Assembly: GCA_040954595.2 (NCBI GenBank)
Contig: CM082579.2
Location: 8,742,001-8,806,000 of the forward strand
Source: Balanoglossus misakiensis
Taxonomy: Eukaryota > Hemichordata
Length of the DNA stretch: 64,000 bases
Reading direction: 5' to 3'
Under the pieces are notes generated by a model that saw only the letters and a list, made by a program, of their open reading frames with translations, was not told the DNA's origin and searched no databases. This document shows, one piece after another, positions 12,745 through 26,908 of the stretch. The position numbers and the translations under genes are program-made. The stretch's first letter is position 1, and each line of letters begins with the position of its first letter.

Positions 12745-15700
12745 CACAGGTGATGATTTGAATTAAGAGTTTTTGGAGACATTTCGATCACTTGTAGGAC
12801 ATCCACCACTGTCAACTTCAGATTTAGAGATTTTCCTTGCAGTGCAAGACAGTAGGTGAAGGTTGAATCAACAATAAAAAAGCAATGTATGAATTATTTC
12901 TTTGAGAAGCACTCAGTGAGCCCAAGTGAAAACAAAATCCTAAAGGGAAATTTCTATCCTGAAATAAATCAGGGTTTTTTTTCAGCCAGCATATTTTTTT
13001 TCCACGTGTCCTGATGCTAAGGGCCATGCGAGGTCGGCTGTATACAACTTACACTTTCTCATTTCCATATAGCTTCTGGCCCCATTTACGTAGTAATGTA
13101 AATCTTGGCTGACAAGTGGAACATGTAGATTTTGTATAATTAAGGACAAAGCACCCAGATGTTATCACTTGGGGCGGCTTTTTTGTTGCACAAGAAACGC
13201 TGTCTCTGCTTTTCGTCAGAGATATATAAATTGCACAGTTCCATTATGTGATGGTTATCGCTAATTTATTGATAACACAAAGCAAATATAAGCCGTATGG
13301 AATATGAGTTCAGACAGAAAAAGATTGAGAGAACAAGTGGGACTGTTAAAAAATTGAGATCATGTCATAGATTTAATGCCTATTTGATTTCATCGATTAT
13401 GCGACATGAACAAAATATTAAAAAATTTGAAACATTTTTTTTCTACAATCACAACACAAATAGAGTTTATCTAGTTATGGTTTGTGTGTATGACACCCAT
13501 GTACAGGACAACCATATGACATGAAGTATATGCTCATGACAGTTTCAAAGATTTGACAGATATCAGATTTAATGTAGTGACTCTACTGGCAGGTTAGATA
13601 CTATGGTGTGTTCCTGTGAACCCCCGATGTGTTGACTCAATCTGTGTGTTTGCTGGTAAATAGTGGCCTTTGTACAGACAGCAAAAAAAAAATCAAGTGT
13701 GTAAACCCCACTTGCTAATAGTTTGCATGATCCTGATATGGCTGATTTTAGTCGGTGTAAATGTCACCCGAGTTTGCCCGTTGCGTTGCGCTCGCCTTGT
13801 AATTGCGTCTCGCAACCTTTGACGGCGTCGCCACTTAATCAATTTCTAATTTTCACCACTCGATCAATCGCAGTTATATTGACTTGTGTGTGTATCAAAC
13901 TTGTGGACTCCCCTCTTCATAATGCGTTCAGTTTATTGGGGGTTGAGGTACTAGGCAGAGTTACTGTTTCCATAGCATCGATCGGTTTGCCGTAAACAGC
14001 GAGGTGTCGCTGCCCTGTTTTTAAACACGGCAAAGTGCCGCCATCACCCGCCAACAAACAACCATCAACCGGGTACTTACAAGTATATATCATATCGCTA
14101 GGTGCTTACCGGAGATCGCGAGCGAGAGTTCACCAATTTGCGTAGATGGCGGCAGTGTAAATAACATTAACGGCGAAATGTAAGCCCCACTCCATGGCAA
14201 TCTATCATGCGCTCACTGACGCATGTGGAAGAAATACGAGGGTCAGTAAAAAAAAAAGGAGCAGAAAACTGATCGAGGATATACGCTATCGCTAACGGCA
14301 GCTGTGTGACAGGGCCATGGGAATTATGCAAAGGCTTGTTTTTTTTTCAGTGAAATGAGAGTCATCATAATGTAGCGTTTATTCCACTGTTTAAGAATCA
14401 AAGCACGGTTAGGATTCCAACTGTTGCCCAGGTACCTGGCATTTGTCATATATATATCATGAGGCCATGGAAAAAAATACTCTCGATCCAAAAAGAAACC
14501 TTCTTTTCTGTTGATTTTATTTTGCTGTTCACATCACATTGCCAAATTCAGTCAAGGAAAATTGTGAACCAGTTCAGTCTTGTACAAATTCAAAACATCT
14601 GTGTCAATTGTGCATATTGATTTTTCGAACGAAATTAGTTGGTAGGGATACAAATTTTTAATTATTTTCTGACGCTAAATCGCCCAGACCTCCCAGGTCC
14701 AAACAAGTGTAAAATCAAGCTGATTGATGAATAATTAATGTGCAGTTGTTGCAAAGGAAAGAGGACTAATCAGATGGACAGGATGAATATCACATGAGGC
14801 CACCGCACTCAGAGATCTCCGGAGGGACCGCCAGGCAAATCTGTCATATCCTTGGCTTTCATCTACTTATATAGCCATTATAAATTTACAAGGCTATAAA
14901 ATATCCAGTGTTATGAATTGAACGATATGGCCAGGTTGTAATTCAATATGTCATCGGCAGGTATGTTAAGTGATGATTCCCCATCAACAATTTTTTTTAA
15001 CGTTTTGTTTGCATTCGTCAAGTTGTATTTTTGTAAACTCTTGCGTAGTGTTTGCGAGAAGAGCAACCCACACCTGAACATGTTTTTGAGAGAGGTTTTA
15101 AAGAGAGTGGATTTGATTATTGGTTGAAACATTTTTATAAAGTTTCTATATTCGTTAAGTGGGGCATGGGAATTTTGTAAAACGTTAGTGGAAAATGTCA
15201 TTTATACTGATATCAATTCAGTTGTCACTCTTGCTAACAAATTAAAATACTGGGTTGAATTTGGTTCCAACTGCTGAGAAATTACATTTTCCAGGGAGAT
15301 TGGACCCTCTGGGTTTTTTTTTCTATATCAGATGACAACACTGATGTCCTTGCTCACCAGCTAGATATTGACCACCCCAAAGTGTAATTAGAATCATGCA
15401 TATTAATCAGTGATTATTTGTCAAGTCAAATTATTAAGTCGTTGATATTGTTACATGTAGTACAGAGGGCTTCACATGGCATGTCATCAATTCCTCTGTC
15501 TTATCTGTTTTCTTTTCATAGTCGCACAATTTGACAAATCATTAAGTTACAAACATTAACCTACCTGTGAAAAGATTAATAAAAAAAGGAAAGAAAATAA
15601 GGGAACCTTTAAAAAAATAAAATAATGTGGGAACAGCTGTAAACTTTGACCTTAATTACTCTATAGGGTATAATGCCTTGGGACAGACATTTAAAATAAT

Positions 15701-17286
15701 TAGTAGCATGTTGTGTAAATAATTATTGTCTGCGATGTATACAAACGCGTCTTCAATCATTTTGAAAAGTAAAACAAACTGAGGTTTTCACTGTTATGTT
15801 GTCCATTGGGACATATTTCTCGTAAATTTGATAAAAATTGGTTCTACAATATAATCCGACTTGACCCTTAACTTTCTTGTCTATTTAAAAGAGAGTAGTG
15901 TAAGCATGCTTGAGTGTGTTGGAATTTTTTTTTTGTTTATAAAATATTAATTCAAATTTTCAAATGATGAGGATAATATTGTTTAAGATGATATGTAAGT
16001 GTAGAAGAGAATCAAACAGCAGTATTAAAGCGTACTGTGAGTTTACAGAGCTGTTTTGTTGCGCGGTACGTGCCATCGGGGACAGGGGTGAGTAATGTTC
16101 GCTTTGGGAGAAGACATGATGAATATGTACTGAACAAAAATTACATTAGCCCCCAGGGCGACAGAGTGCGGCATGAGATTAAAACAAATTGTCACACAGT
16201 AAATTGGTTTGCAGGTTTTTTTTCGGTGTACGCGGGGAATTTGCGAGGCGATGCCGCGCTAATTAGCGGGTGTTGAAGTTTAGCTGGATGAGAAAAGCAA
16301 TGCCGACAAGATGAAATGGAAATCGGCATATGTCTTTGATGGGGGTTGTTATGAAAATGTCGGGGAATTTTTTCAGCGCAGATTTTTCCGCAAATTGTTG
16401 GTGTGAGAGTAACGCGTAAAATGAGAGAGGAAAAAAATAAGAAAAAAAATTAAACGTGAAAGGCGTCAAATTAGGAACACTGAATGTTGAAATTGTCAGG
16501 CAGTCCTGGACAATCTGGAGCTAATCAATCAGTCGAGAGGAAAGTAGCGAATGTAATGGAAAAATTAAATTCAGCCTATAATCTACAAAGAGATGAATAA
16601 AAATAACGACGTGCGCATCTCTCAAAGCGCTGAAAGGGCCTACAGTAAACACAATATAGCGGTAAAATCCACTCTAAAACCAGTAAAGGGGATAATACAA
16701 AGCGGACTTTATTTTTCAATTTGCGTGTTATGAAATGAATAACTGTTGAAATCTGGAGACTGAATTGGAGTTTATTTTTTTTTGCCGGTGATGCTCCGAT
16801 GTTAGGATGTCAGTGACGTCAAGACGTGCTGTTGCACTGTGGAGTGGTTTTATCGTAATGCCATTCATTGTGAAACCGCGATTCAAGCGGGGGTTCGTTG
16901 TCAGCCATATTGGATTGCCGCTCTTTTACGCATAATTATTCCGTTAGAGTAAAAATGATTGTTTCCCCTTTACCGCTTGATGTTTCCCTGATTTCGTTTT
17001 ATTGTCGCTTTGAACGGCACAGTGTAGGTCGGTCGTTGTTAATTCGGTTTATTTCTATTGCCCATATTTTTTTCCTCTCGGATAACCAGTGTGGCAGAAA
17101 AAGTACCTCGACCAAAAAATAAAGTAGGGTGTTGGACAAAATGAAAAGATTGCCTTTCCTGTGAGTTGGTATGTTTTCTTAAATTACGATCGCTTTAACG
17201 AGGAGAGAACAGGGTTTGTCACGTATTCGTGCAGTTGGTGCAAAGATTTAATAACCAGCAATGGCAAGAAATGGGCTTTTTTCTCT

Positions 17287-17302
17287 CCCCCCCCCCCCCC
17301 CC
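17287..17302. repeat. Poly-C tract (16 C)
   Basis: An uninterrupted C run after CTCT. It lies 65 bp upstream of the perfect X-box at 17367. Confidence 0.95.
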
Positions 17303-17366
17303 ATCCAATGTCTGCCTATGCTGTCAGAGCCGATGGGATGGAAATAATCGTGGGCAGATTGATGCG

Positions 17367-17380
17367 GTTGCCGCGGCAAC
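17367..17380. promoter_or_regulatory. Perfect RFX X-box palindrome, GTTGCCGCGGCAAC
   Basis: A fully self-complementary GTTGCC-GC-GGCAAC, extended by one base pair on each side (GG...CC). It matches the RFX consensus in both halves and lies in a CpG-containing unique stretch of the large intron. Confidence 0.55.
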
Positions 17381-19006
17381 CGTGCAAAGTGATGAAAAGG
17401 ACGGGGATAGCCGGGATGAGCTGGAGAATGAAAGGTGGTGTAATTGAAGTGAAAATGTCATAGGTAGATGAGTCAAGGCGAGGGAGGAAACTGGGGAAGC
17501 CAGTGTGAGAGAAGACACCGTTTTTATTGGAGACGGTTGTCGATGGTGACATTGCTCACATTCTGCACTGTGACGGAGTCAGCCAGCGCAGCGCATTACC
17601 TTGAGGAGTTGATACACTGCCAGGGTAATGAATAAACCAGGTTGATTTGAAGACTTCAATAAAAATCCAAGATGTACCTTTGCCATTTTATTGACTGAAC
17701 ATAAAAAAAGAAGCTCATAGCCTGTATTAAGAGCTGTCTTTTTTTTTCATAGCCGGAGGGGGGCTAAACTTCAAAACATCTTGCAAATCAGCCGACGACG
17801 TTTATATCACGCAGACATTATCAAGTTGATGGATTTTGTAAAATGTTTTTGTGATCGAATTGTTAACATGGGGCATGCCGACACATTGAACTTCTGCGTG
17901 TTGTTTTCCTGTTGTCACTGACTGTGCAATAATTGATCTGACAGACTTTGTCAATTTAATCGGTGATGGGGATAATGATCAGACGTTTGCTGAGTGGGCT
18001 TAGCAATTATTGGTCTGCGTTAAGGAATTCGTCATTCTGAATACTGGATTTGGAAAGACCAGGGATTTCAATCCACTCTTAAGGATAGTCTAGAAAAATA
18101 TAATGAAATTCACTCCAAGACAAGACTGGAAAATTTGTTTCAGCCACACATGTTGCCGTAAAAATGTTAATCATTGTGAACAGGTCTTGACACAAGCACT
18201 TCATAACTGTTCATGTATAAGATCTCTTTGGTCGAATACTGCAATGCAGAAAAAGTTTTCATTTTGTGCCATAAAATGCTGCTGGTTACTTGTGTGGAGG
18301 TATGTACGTTTGTCCAGAAAAGATAAACTTGATAAAAACTGACAACTTCATGGCTGCCAGGAAACATTTTTTTTTCAATCCTACACATCTGCCATCAAGA
18401 TTTCTCCCGCAAGTGTTTGCAATTCACAGTACAAAAATTCGAAGCATACGTAAAAGAGACATCCAGATCTCGCCCACTGGAAGGCCTCTCTTAAATGTCG
18501 TACGATGAACAAGAAAGTCAGCCCTGCAAATGGATTTTGAAAAGCGACAGTCAAGTGGGGTGATGACACTCAATTTACACTTGACGTCTTGCAGAAGGAG
18601 AGACACGTCTGTTCTCTGGAGCACGCGCTTGAAGTCGCTTTGAATCAGAGGGGCCTAGTTTTGTTCTCGGAACTTGTCCCTGAGAGGCTCGTCATTCAAA
18701 TCAAATGCTGAACCTCTCTGGTGCATTGGGCCTTTGTTCGCGTCAGCGTTTCTGGCTTTGACGGACGCTAAGCAGACATATTGAATGACACTTGTCGAGT
18801 CAGTGTCAGTTCCACAGAAATGTCAATTACTGAATGAGATGGTAGAGATGGCACTTGTGCGGTATATGTAACCATCGACCATCGTGCTTGTTCTTTTTTG
18901 AACTCAATTTATTGTATTATCAAATGAATGTATATTTCAAATTTAAAGGAGAATGTCACAACAAAATTTATCAAATTCAACCACCTTCATCCATTGATCA
19001 TTTTGT

Positions 19007-19021
19007 CCCCCCCCCCCCCCC
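19007..19021. repeat. Poly-C tract (15 C)
   Basis: An uninterrupted C run in an AT-rich intronic stretch. Confidence 0.95.
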
Positions 19022-19904
19022 AGCACAATAACCTATATTTCAATCGTTATGAAATTTGAGAAAGTCTGCCAAGCTTGCGAAATGTCATAGTGCAGTTCAA
19101 TAGTCTGTGAAAGAGGGACATACCAAAGCTGGGCTGGGCAACCAAGCTATATCTGTTAGGTAAACAGATTACTGGGTTGATAACCTAGGACAACAAACCA
19201 CTGACCTCAGTGAGTTAACAGACAGTTATAAGAGCTCCATGTAGTTTAAATGCATCTGTAAATATGGAACTGTTTCATAATCCCGCAAAGCTGTCCCTGT
19301 TATCTGCTTTTACAATGGACAGATTGCAGGAAAATGGGGGGTTTTATTACCCACACAGGCAATCAAAAGTGTCCATAATTGCATCTGATCTGTGTGTCTG
19401 TGTGTATAATCAGATCGGACAAGAATTCAGATGTAGACTGCATCTAAAAATCAGAGAATTTATAAATTGTATTTTAAATATCATGATTTTAAGATATACT
19501 GATCTTTCATATTTTTCCCCCTTTTATGATGCGGTTTGTATATTACTTTTAGTAGACATTAACAGAAAGTCAGAAAACATTTTGGCAGAACACAACTGGC
19601 TGGATACTGTATCAGCCGGGGAATGCACAGGCAAAGAATAACAGGATAAGAATCTTGTATTATTAGACTGGCAAATGTGTCATATGGTTACACAAAGGTG
19701 TGATTGAGCGTGAGTGGGATTTGCATGTCGGCTCAGATTAGGGCATCCTTTCAGCTCTCGCTCGCTCGCTCAAAGGGATAAATCACCAGCAGACATTCCT
19801 TTTTAAGCGGCCACATTGTTTCATTTCTGCGGATAAATTTTGCGGTCTGAAGTCTCTGCTGCCGCAAATCGACTGCCGGCCTGTCAGACTCGCCGTGCCG
19901 GAGC

Positions 19905-19917
19905 TGACCTCTGACCT
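19905..19917 (-). promoter_or_regulatory. DR1 nuclear-receptor element in unique sequence
   Basis: TGACCT-C-TGACCT, followed directly by another partial half-site TGACC. Both half-sites are perfect. It lies in a CpG-rich, balanced stretch (about 19690-20110) that does not resemble the repeat arrays. Confidence 0.45.
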
Positions 19918-20580
19918 GACCGCAGCCAGCCCTCGAGAATATGCGTGCACTGTGTAGCTGCAGACATATGGAGTTGCGGTGTCTCCCGGCGTTATTGTGC
20001 CTGTGGGCGCAGTGAAAACGTTATTACGCCGGCAGTGTTTTTCGTGATGGGGTTATTGTGCCAATCGGGGAGGGTGATCGGGTCCACTTTACCATCTGAC
20101 CCCTGGGGCAAGTAGTTCCACATGTCAAAAGTGTGTGATCAGATTACCGGAGGAGCTTCAGATTGGCAAATGGTAATAAATAAACGGTATGATCCACAAA
20201 GACGTAAATGGGTCCAATTCAGGGGTTATAAATTTTTATGTCGAACCAAATCATGTCGCGTATTTGCAGCATGTATATTAATGAGCCACTGCCAAAACAG
20301 TAGCAGTTGTGATATAACACAGGTAATACAGGTAATAACCGCAGTTATGTAAGAATAAATTTAGCCCATTAACCCTTTACAGTGGAAAAAGTAATACCAA
20401 AGTACTTCTTTTACAGTGTGATTCCAAATACACCTGATGTACACAGGGTAGTCAATCATGTATGTGCTGGCATGCCCAATGCCCAACTGAGGCACTGTGT
20501 GCCGTCCACTGTGCATATCCGTACTAACATTAGCTTCCCACTTCCTCATCTTCCTGTTCTCTCCACTTATTATAAAATCA

Positions 20581-20594
20581 CCCCCCCCCCCCCC
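20581..20594. repeat. Poly-C tract (14 C)
   Basis: An uninterrupted C run. Confidence 0.95.
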
Positions 20595-22134
20595 ACACGA
20601 AAGAAAAATCTTATGCATTCCACAGAAAGTAATCCTCTCGCACTTGTAACCCTTCAATGAGTCTCAGTAGACTAAGTAGTGGATTCCTTTAATGGGCATT
20701 GCCCGAATTCAGTCAGCTTAAACCCATCCTGATTTGAGATCGCTAGGAGAAAAAAGTCAATATTCTGGCACCTTTTTCCGTATGTTGTGTCTTCATTCTG
20801 TGAGTAGGTGATGTATTGGCTTGTGCGCGGATTGCACAGACATGGGTGTTGAAAGGTGTCTGATGAGAGGAGAATTGATCCAGTGTGTCGTTTTTATTGT
20901 CCCTATGTGAAGTGGTCAATGACTTGTAAATTGAGACCGTGTCTGATTCAAACCTTTCCCCTGTCACCTGGCATAGTTTTTCCCTTTCAAGTCACATCTC
21001 TGTGTCAAAAATACCAGCATGCAGAAGTTTTATAATGATACAATACGATACAATACAATATAGTATTGAATGGTAAGGTGATAAAACAGTAGTCTGTTGC
21101 CCTCACCAATTACATGTATCACATTCATCAGTTTATATTATCGCATGTGTGCATCTTGTGATACCAATGCTGGAAACTGCTGTCACACTGACCTGATCTT
21201 TTTCCATATTTTCTCAACTCCTGATGATGTCTCTAATACCAGGCAATTTGTAGTGCATTAATAACCAATAAAATAAAATTATAATAAAATACATTTTGCT
21301 CTGCTTAAGACAGTTGACAGAAATAATAGCAAAATTCGCCACCAGTGGAATTGCTACGGTCAGGTCATATTTTATACACCGGCGAGGTAGTTGAGAAACA
21401 AGCTCAATTTACCATCTCAATTATGAATTTGTCTCCAAGTACACAGCCCAACCAATCTCAAGTTACCAAGTGATGTATCCCACACTGTCCCTGGCGGCCT
21501 GTTACAGTAGCATATGTCACGCATCAAAAGCTCTCTGAAGGCGCCACGCATCTTAAGCCGAGATAAAACGTGTCTGAGGATTTTGGGGTGGATTTTCAAT
21601 CTGGATGCCCACCTTAGAAAACTGATCAATCATTGGTTTTATTAACACAGATGACTCAGGAGAGAGAGAGGTCTATGCCCTAATTGTCGTTTTTTGTGGC
21701 AAGTACGAAGACCATTTCAGGTTCACATCTTAAACTCAGTCTGCTATCCTATTTTTTTTATAGAAAAAATAAATGTGAAACAGCTTACAGTAATATTCAC
21801 TTAGGGGACAGATTTTCAGAATTATGTTATTTTCTGAAGCACCAGCCCCAGAAATATATAAGCTGATTTTTACCGATTTGCAAGGCATAGGAAATTTTTA
21901 AACCAGGCACATGGCAGTCATTCTGACAGATACTAATGTTCATCATGTGTGGGTCAATGTTGTAAGTGTGATAATTGAAGGGGTCAGTGATGTTTCCTCG
22001 GCCGGCATACCACAGCGGTGTAAGGTTTCTGTCTGGTCACTCAGGTACTGTCTCCCTTGCAGCGATTAAAATTCTTGTCTGTGAAGTCTATTTTTGGTGG
22101 CATTCAAAAAAACTATGAGGAAGTGATTTAGTGA

Positions 22135-22155
22135 GGCTGGCTGGCTGGCTGGCTG
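22135..22155. repeat. (GGCT)n microsatellite
   Basis: About five tandem GGCT units. Confidence 0.9.
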
Positions 22156-22199
22156 TATAGGCCTCGTTCAGATTTTTTTTTCTGTTTCAGTTCCTTAAT

Positions 22200-22450
22200 A
22201 GCAGTTTAACCGTTGCGCTGGTGGGATCACCGTCCTGGTGGGACCGACACGCTCGTGTGGGTTCACACATGAATGGGCTGGCTGTGTTGCCGCACGGTTC
22301 GCACAGCGTATCTCAGGGTGGACGACACCCAGCGACCACAGTGCGCCCACAAGCAGTGTTTGCCGAGTCAACCGTGGTCGTGTTTACAAACACCGTGCGA
22401 TAGCGGCGGTTTCCCTTCCCAGACGTGTCAACAGAGCTGACTCAGACTGT
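22200..22450. other. CpG-rich intronic island
   Basis: About 250 bp that is clearly richer in GC and CpG than its surroundings. No exon with proper splice sites was recognised, although overlapping short open frames occur because stop codons are rare here. It could be a regulatory island or an intronic promoter; nothing in the sequence decides this. Confidence 0.3.
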
Positions 22451-24900
22451 TCTGTTCGTGTACCCCCCCCCCCCCTACTCACATGCGAGCGCACATATAC
22501 CGGCCCGCGGCCAAAAAAAGCCCAGGCATACATGTCAGTTGCTGGGTATTGGTTGTACCTCTGACAGTATAGCAGATTTACACACACAATCACATTTATA
22601 TATTCTCTGCCACCCAGAGAGCAATCCCTATCTGCCCCCACCTTGTACAACCAAACCCCACAGACCTGCACCAACTCTAGTATTGTCAGTTACCAGGTGT
22701 AAGTTGTACATCTGAGGGACAAATATAACCTTTTTGCGAATGATTAGTGGAAAGTGATTAGACACGGTGGCCATACTTACCATTCCAGACGCGTGTAGGG
22801 TTTCAATGTTGTCAACCAGACTGGCTCTTTTACTGTAAAGTGCTTGCACAGGGAAATATACAGGTCATGGAACTAGATCCTTGTCTAAACACTTCTAAAT
22901 GAAAAGACCACCCAGCAAATTAAGTAAATGAGAGCAACGAGAATTCTCTGGGTGATAATGTTTGGGTTGTGTGGTATATTGTCACAAAGATAAATAAATC
23001 AATAAATGGTGTTGCTTATAGCTTGGGTTGTTGGGAAATGGCCCAGAAGTGTTCAACTGGGAATCTGATCACAAAATTTGTACATCTGTCATTAAATCAG
23101 ATGTATTGTCAGTATTCCTCTTCTCTTTTACCAAAGTGATAGAGATATTTTGTTGTTGTTTTGCTTTATTTTGTTTTGATTTCAGTCATTTTGTCATGGA
23201 TAGACCCCCTGACAACTGTACTCTAAACAGGATGCATCAATACTGTGGCAATCTTCATGATCCATTTCAGTACAATTTGTGTATCGATCAGTTATTTTTG
23301 CAACATGTGTAGTACAGCGTGTGATATTACAATCCATCGTGGAAATCAACAGGAAGTGTGTGTGCAGCTATAGCAGAAAATCGTTTCAGTCAAGTGCCTG
23401 GGGACGTCTGATTTTAACGCACAGATGCTAATTGTAGGACAGTGCCTTATCTACAGCTCTCTACCCAATGCATTTCATACCATTCTTGTTCACATTCATG
23501 AGAGTATTATAATCAGACAATGAATGGGTGCTTTAGTGTGCCCTTTCATCCAGCCTTCACCTTACCCTCTAAAAACACAGTAGGTCTATTTGTATACACA
23601 TGCATGAAAGCAGACTAGCCAACACATAGGTCTTTACTGGCCAATTCTGTACGTAAATAACCAACCATGAATGGGCCAACCTTTCTTTTATTGTGGGTTA
23701 TAAAAAGAAGAGGCCTCAGTGAATTAGCGACAATGGCATATTAGAAAGGAACTCCAACTGCAGTTGAATGATCCAATGTGTCCAGGCCTATTTGTTGTTA
23801 TAGATTTCCCCCACCCCTTCTCGGTAAACCCCACAGGTGTGTCCTGCGTTGTGTCTCTGGGATGCATTCGGATGACCCCCCCCCCCTCCCGAACAGATCA
23901 AGCCTGTTAGTGTGTGGCTTCACCCCTGTAGTCGATTGCTCTTGACAAGTTGAAGTATTTCCACTGGCAGACTTTGAAGAGCAGTTCTCACAGGGGATTG
24001 TGGATGCTGCCGTGATTGGTCTCCCGAGGAGAAACCCTTGCATGTCCTTCTGTGGTGAATGTGTGAAAAGCCACTTTAAGAGCCAACATCGCAGACTTTG
24101 TGTGTTTTCTTTTTTCCTTTCACGTCGGTGATCGACTCGCTATACATGTGCTTTCATCATTGTGTGCGCACAATTAAAACTGTCAGCTTGGATTCAGACA
24201 GTCGCATTCACAGGTGAAACTCTAGCGAGTGGCGCTTTCCTGACAGGATTTAACTGTACCTTGCAAAGTGACGTAATTAGTCGTATTCTTGCAGGGTACA
24301 TGTAACAGTGTTTTTACCTGCAAGTGGCAATTAGCACGTTTTGCTGAAATAATATCTTGTACAGTGATTTTCGTTGAATTTGCGTTTGTGTTCACGTGTG
24401 TACGTACATGCGTGTGAGGCTGTGCTGTGAGAAATGTAAAAAAAAGAAAAAAAAAAGAAAAAAGTGCGCCATTCCACCTCTTACCCATGATTCATAGTCA
24501 GTGATGCTGTGCTTTGGTGACGTGCTGAAGATCACATACATCTACGCCCCAGTGCTGTCCCCCATGAAATGTCTCTTCATTCACTCCATCTGACTTGTTC
24601 GTCTCCACCTGTTTGAGGGCATAGCTCACCGAGTCCGTCTCCGAGCTGAGGAACGGGGTTTCCGTGCAGGCAGTTTGTAAATAATCACTGCCCTGTGACC
24701 GCCGTCCACTTAGTGATCCCACATCAATTACTTAACCTTTGCAACACCATTGTCACTTCTGTGGTTACGCCACTCTCTGCAAAACCCACCTGCGTGTTGG
24801 CTTCATAAATATTTAGGTGAACGCAGCGATGTGTGCAGTGTATAAACTAAAAAAAACCCCAGCCTGGTTTAACTTCAGCGTGATGTGTGCATATGCAAAG

Positions 24901-24923
24901 GGGGGGGGGGGGGGGGGGGGGGG
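24901..24923. repeat. Poly-G tract (23 G)
   Basis: The longest uninterrupted G run in the window, about 200 bp before the repeat array A. Confidence 0.95.
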
Positions 24924-25128
24924 AAGTAATAAGGGACATTTCTGTGTAAAGCCTTGTACATACAAAATATAAATTGGGAGCTGTTTTTCCCACTGTGTTA
25001 ATACATGTAGCTGTGTTTTGTGTAAGAGGAAATATATAGAATAGTTGTAAAATACTCATGAAATAAATAGAACAGTAGCAAATACTCCAGTAATTGGTGT
25101 TATCAAATTGTTTGTCATGCCTGTCATT

Positions 25129-25242
25129 AGGGTTTCGAGACCAGAGGGGTCTCGAAACCCTCTTGAAATCGTGTTGTTTTTTATTAGGGTTTCGAGACCA
25201 GAGGGGTCTCGAAACCCTCTTGAAATCGTGTTGTTTTTTATT
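25129..25242 (+). repeat. Duplicated 5' hairpin unit of array A (57 bp x2)
   Basis: Unit 1 has AGGGTTTCGAGACC (25129-25142), loop AGAGG, then GGTCTCGAAACCCT (25148-25161): 14 perfect base pairs. Unit 2 repeats this exactly at 25186-25218. The spacer TCTTGAAATCGTGTTGTTTTTTATT is also copied. Both units follow ATT. Confidence 0.9.
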
Positions 25243-26908
25243 ATTATTATTATTATTCTTCTTCCCACTTTTAAAAACAGCCGCTATTCGAAGACCGTTG
25301 CACCCAATGACTTGAAATTTGGCTCATAGGTAAAACTCAAAGCAAGTAATTTTTTGATTATGTCACTATGGCAACAGGTCACATGACCTGGCAGCCATCT
25401 TGGATTTAAACTTTTAAATTGGTCTAATTTGCATAAAAAATGAAGAATCCAAATTCTGTTCAGAAACTTTGTGGACCATATGGCCAGGGTCCTATATGCC
25501 AAATTTCAATGTCTAAGTCCTTGCCGATTTTGAGGAGATGATTTTTAAAGCATTATTTTTCATATTTTCCATGACCATTGGACCCAGCCATTGGCCTATA
25601 CTTTCCATGGTTAAGCAATGGCCCCCTAGGATTTTAGATTTATGCCCAATATCTCAACATCCGCTGGGCTGATCAGCTTCAAATTTTGTGTGCAGCTAGC
25701 CTACCTTCCGACAATCAGTTCCAACTGGAAAAAATAATATGGAAAATCGACCGATTTTTTTATATTAATTTTTTTATGAAATCTATACCTATACTTATTC
25801 CACTATACTTAAGCTATGGCCACATAGTTTTGTAGAATTCTGGTCGGTGCAATAGTCTGCAGCATAGGACCAAAATAAGAAGCCAAATTTAAGGCTCACC
25901 TGTGACACCTGCTCAACTCATTAATTATGTGCATACCTAATTCCAGGCAAACCAATAGGGCTACAGGTCTGGTTTTTGTCGGACATGGACCAGTATGGGG
26001 TCAATTTTTTTCCCCAAATTTTGGGTGACCTTGGGTGACCTTTGACCTACTTTCGCATATCTCAGCATCCAGAGCAGGTACAGCTCAGGTGTTTGGGTGG
26101 ATGGGACCAAAATAAGAAGCCAAATTTAAGGCTCACCTGTGACACCTGCTCAACTCATTAACTATGTGCATACCTAATTCCAGGCAAACTAATAGGGCTA
26201 CAGGTCTGGTTTTTGTCGGACATGGACCAGTATGGGGTCAAATTTTTTCCCCACATTTTGGGTGACCTTGGGTGACCTTTGACCTACTTTCGCATATCTC
26301 AGCATCCAGAGCAGATACAGCTTAGGTGTTTGGGTGGATGGGACCAAAATAAGAAGCCAAATTTAAGGCTCACCTGTGACACCTGCTTAACTCATTAACT
26401 ATGTACATACCTAATTCCAGGCAAACCAATAGGGCTACAGGTCTGGTTTTTGTCGGACATGGACCAGTATGGGGTCAAATTTTCCCCCCAAATTTTGGGT
26501 GACCTTTGACCTACTTTCGCATACCTCAGCATCCAGAGCAGGTACAGCTTAGGTGTTTGGGTGGATGGGACCAAAATAAGAAGCCAAATTTAAGGCTCAC
26601 CTGTGACACCTGCTTAACTCATTAACTATGTGCATACCTAATTCCAGGCAAACCAGTAGGGCTACAGGTCTGGTTTTTGTTTGACATGGACCAGTATAGC
26701 GTAAACATTTTCTGCTCATATTAAGCGTGACCTCACGTGACCTTTGACCTACTTTTCCACATCTCAGCATCCACAGCACATACACCCTTGGCATTTGGAG
26801 TGATAGAACAACTAATGCAGTAATTAAATATGCACAAATCTATCTCCAGGCGAACCAATAGGGCTAGTAGTGTCTCGAAACCCGCTTATTGCTGTTCACA
26901 GCTATATT
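25243..26908 (+). repeat. Array A, body 1 (four ~238-bp modules)
   Basis: It starts in the TTA tract and TTCTTCTTCCCACTTTTAAAAACAG and ends after the stem-loop at 26891-26902. Its second half holds four modules with DR1 sites at 26036, 26273, 26500 and 26738 (spacing 237, 227 and 238 bp). The first half carries an imperfect X-box (GTCACTATGGCAAC, 25362-25375). The short open frames here repeat in body 2 and are not genes. Confidence 0.85.

Noticed and set aside
14911-15201. Minus-strand open frame of 96 codons
   Set aside because: Starts with ATG but has no recognisable domain, and the length is within chance for a 64 kb two-strand scan.
16808-16822. CRE palindrome TGACGTCA
   Set aside because: An 8-mer palindrome is expected about once in a window of this size, so a single copy is not evidence of function.
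24498-24722. Minus-strand open frame of 74 codons with a coding-like mix of residues
   Set aside because: It lacks an ATG (starts at GTG), has no good acceptor upstream on that strand and matches no family I know. CpG-rich composition can explain it, although an isolated exon cannot be fully excluded.
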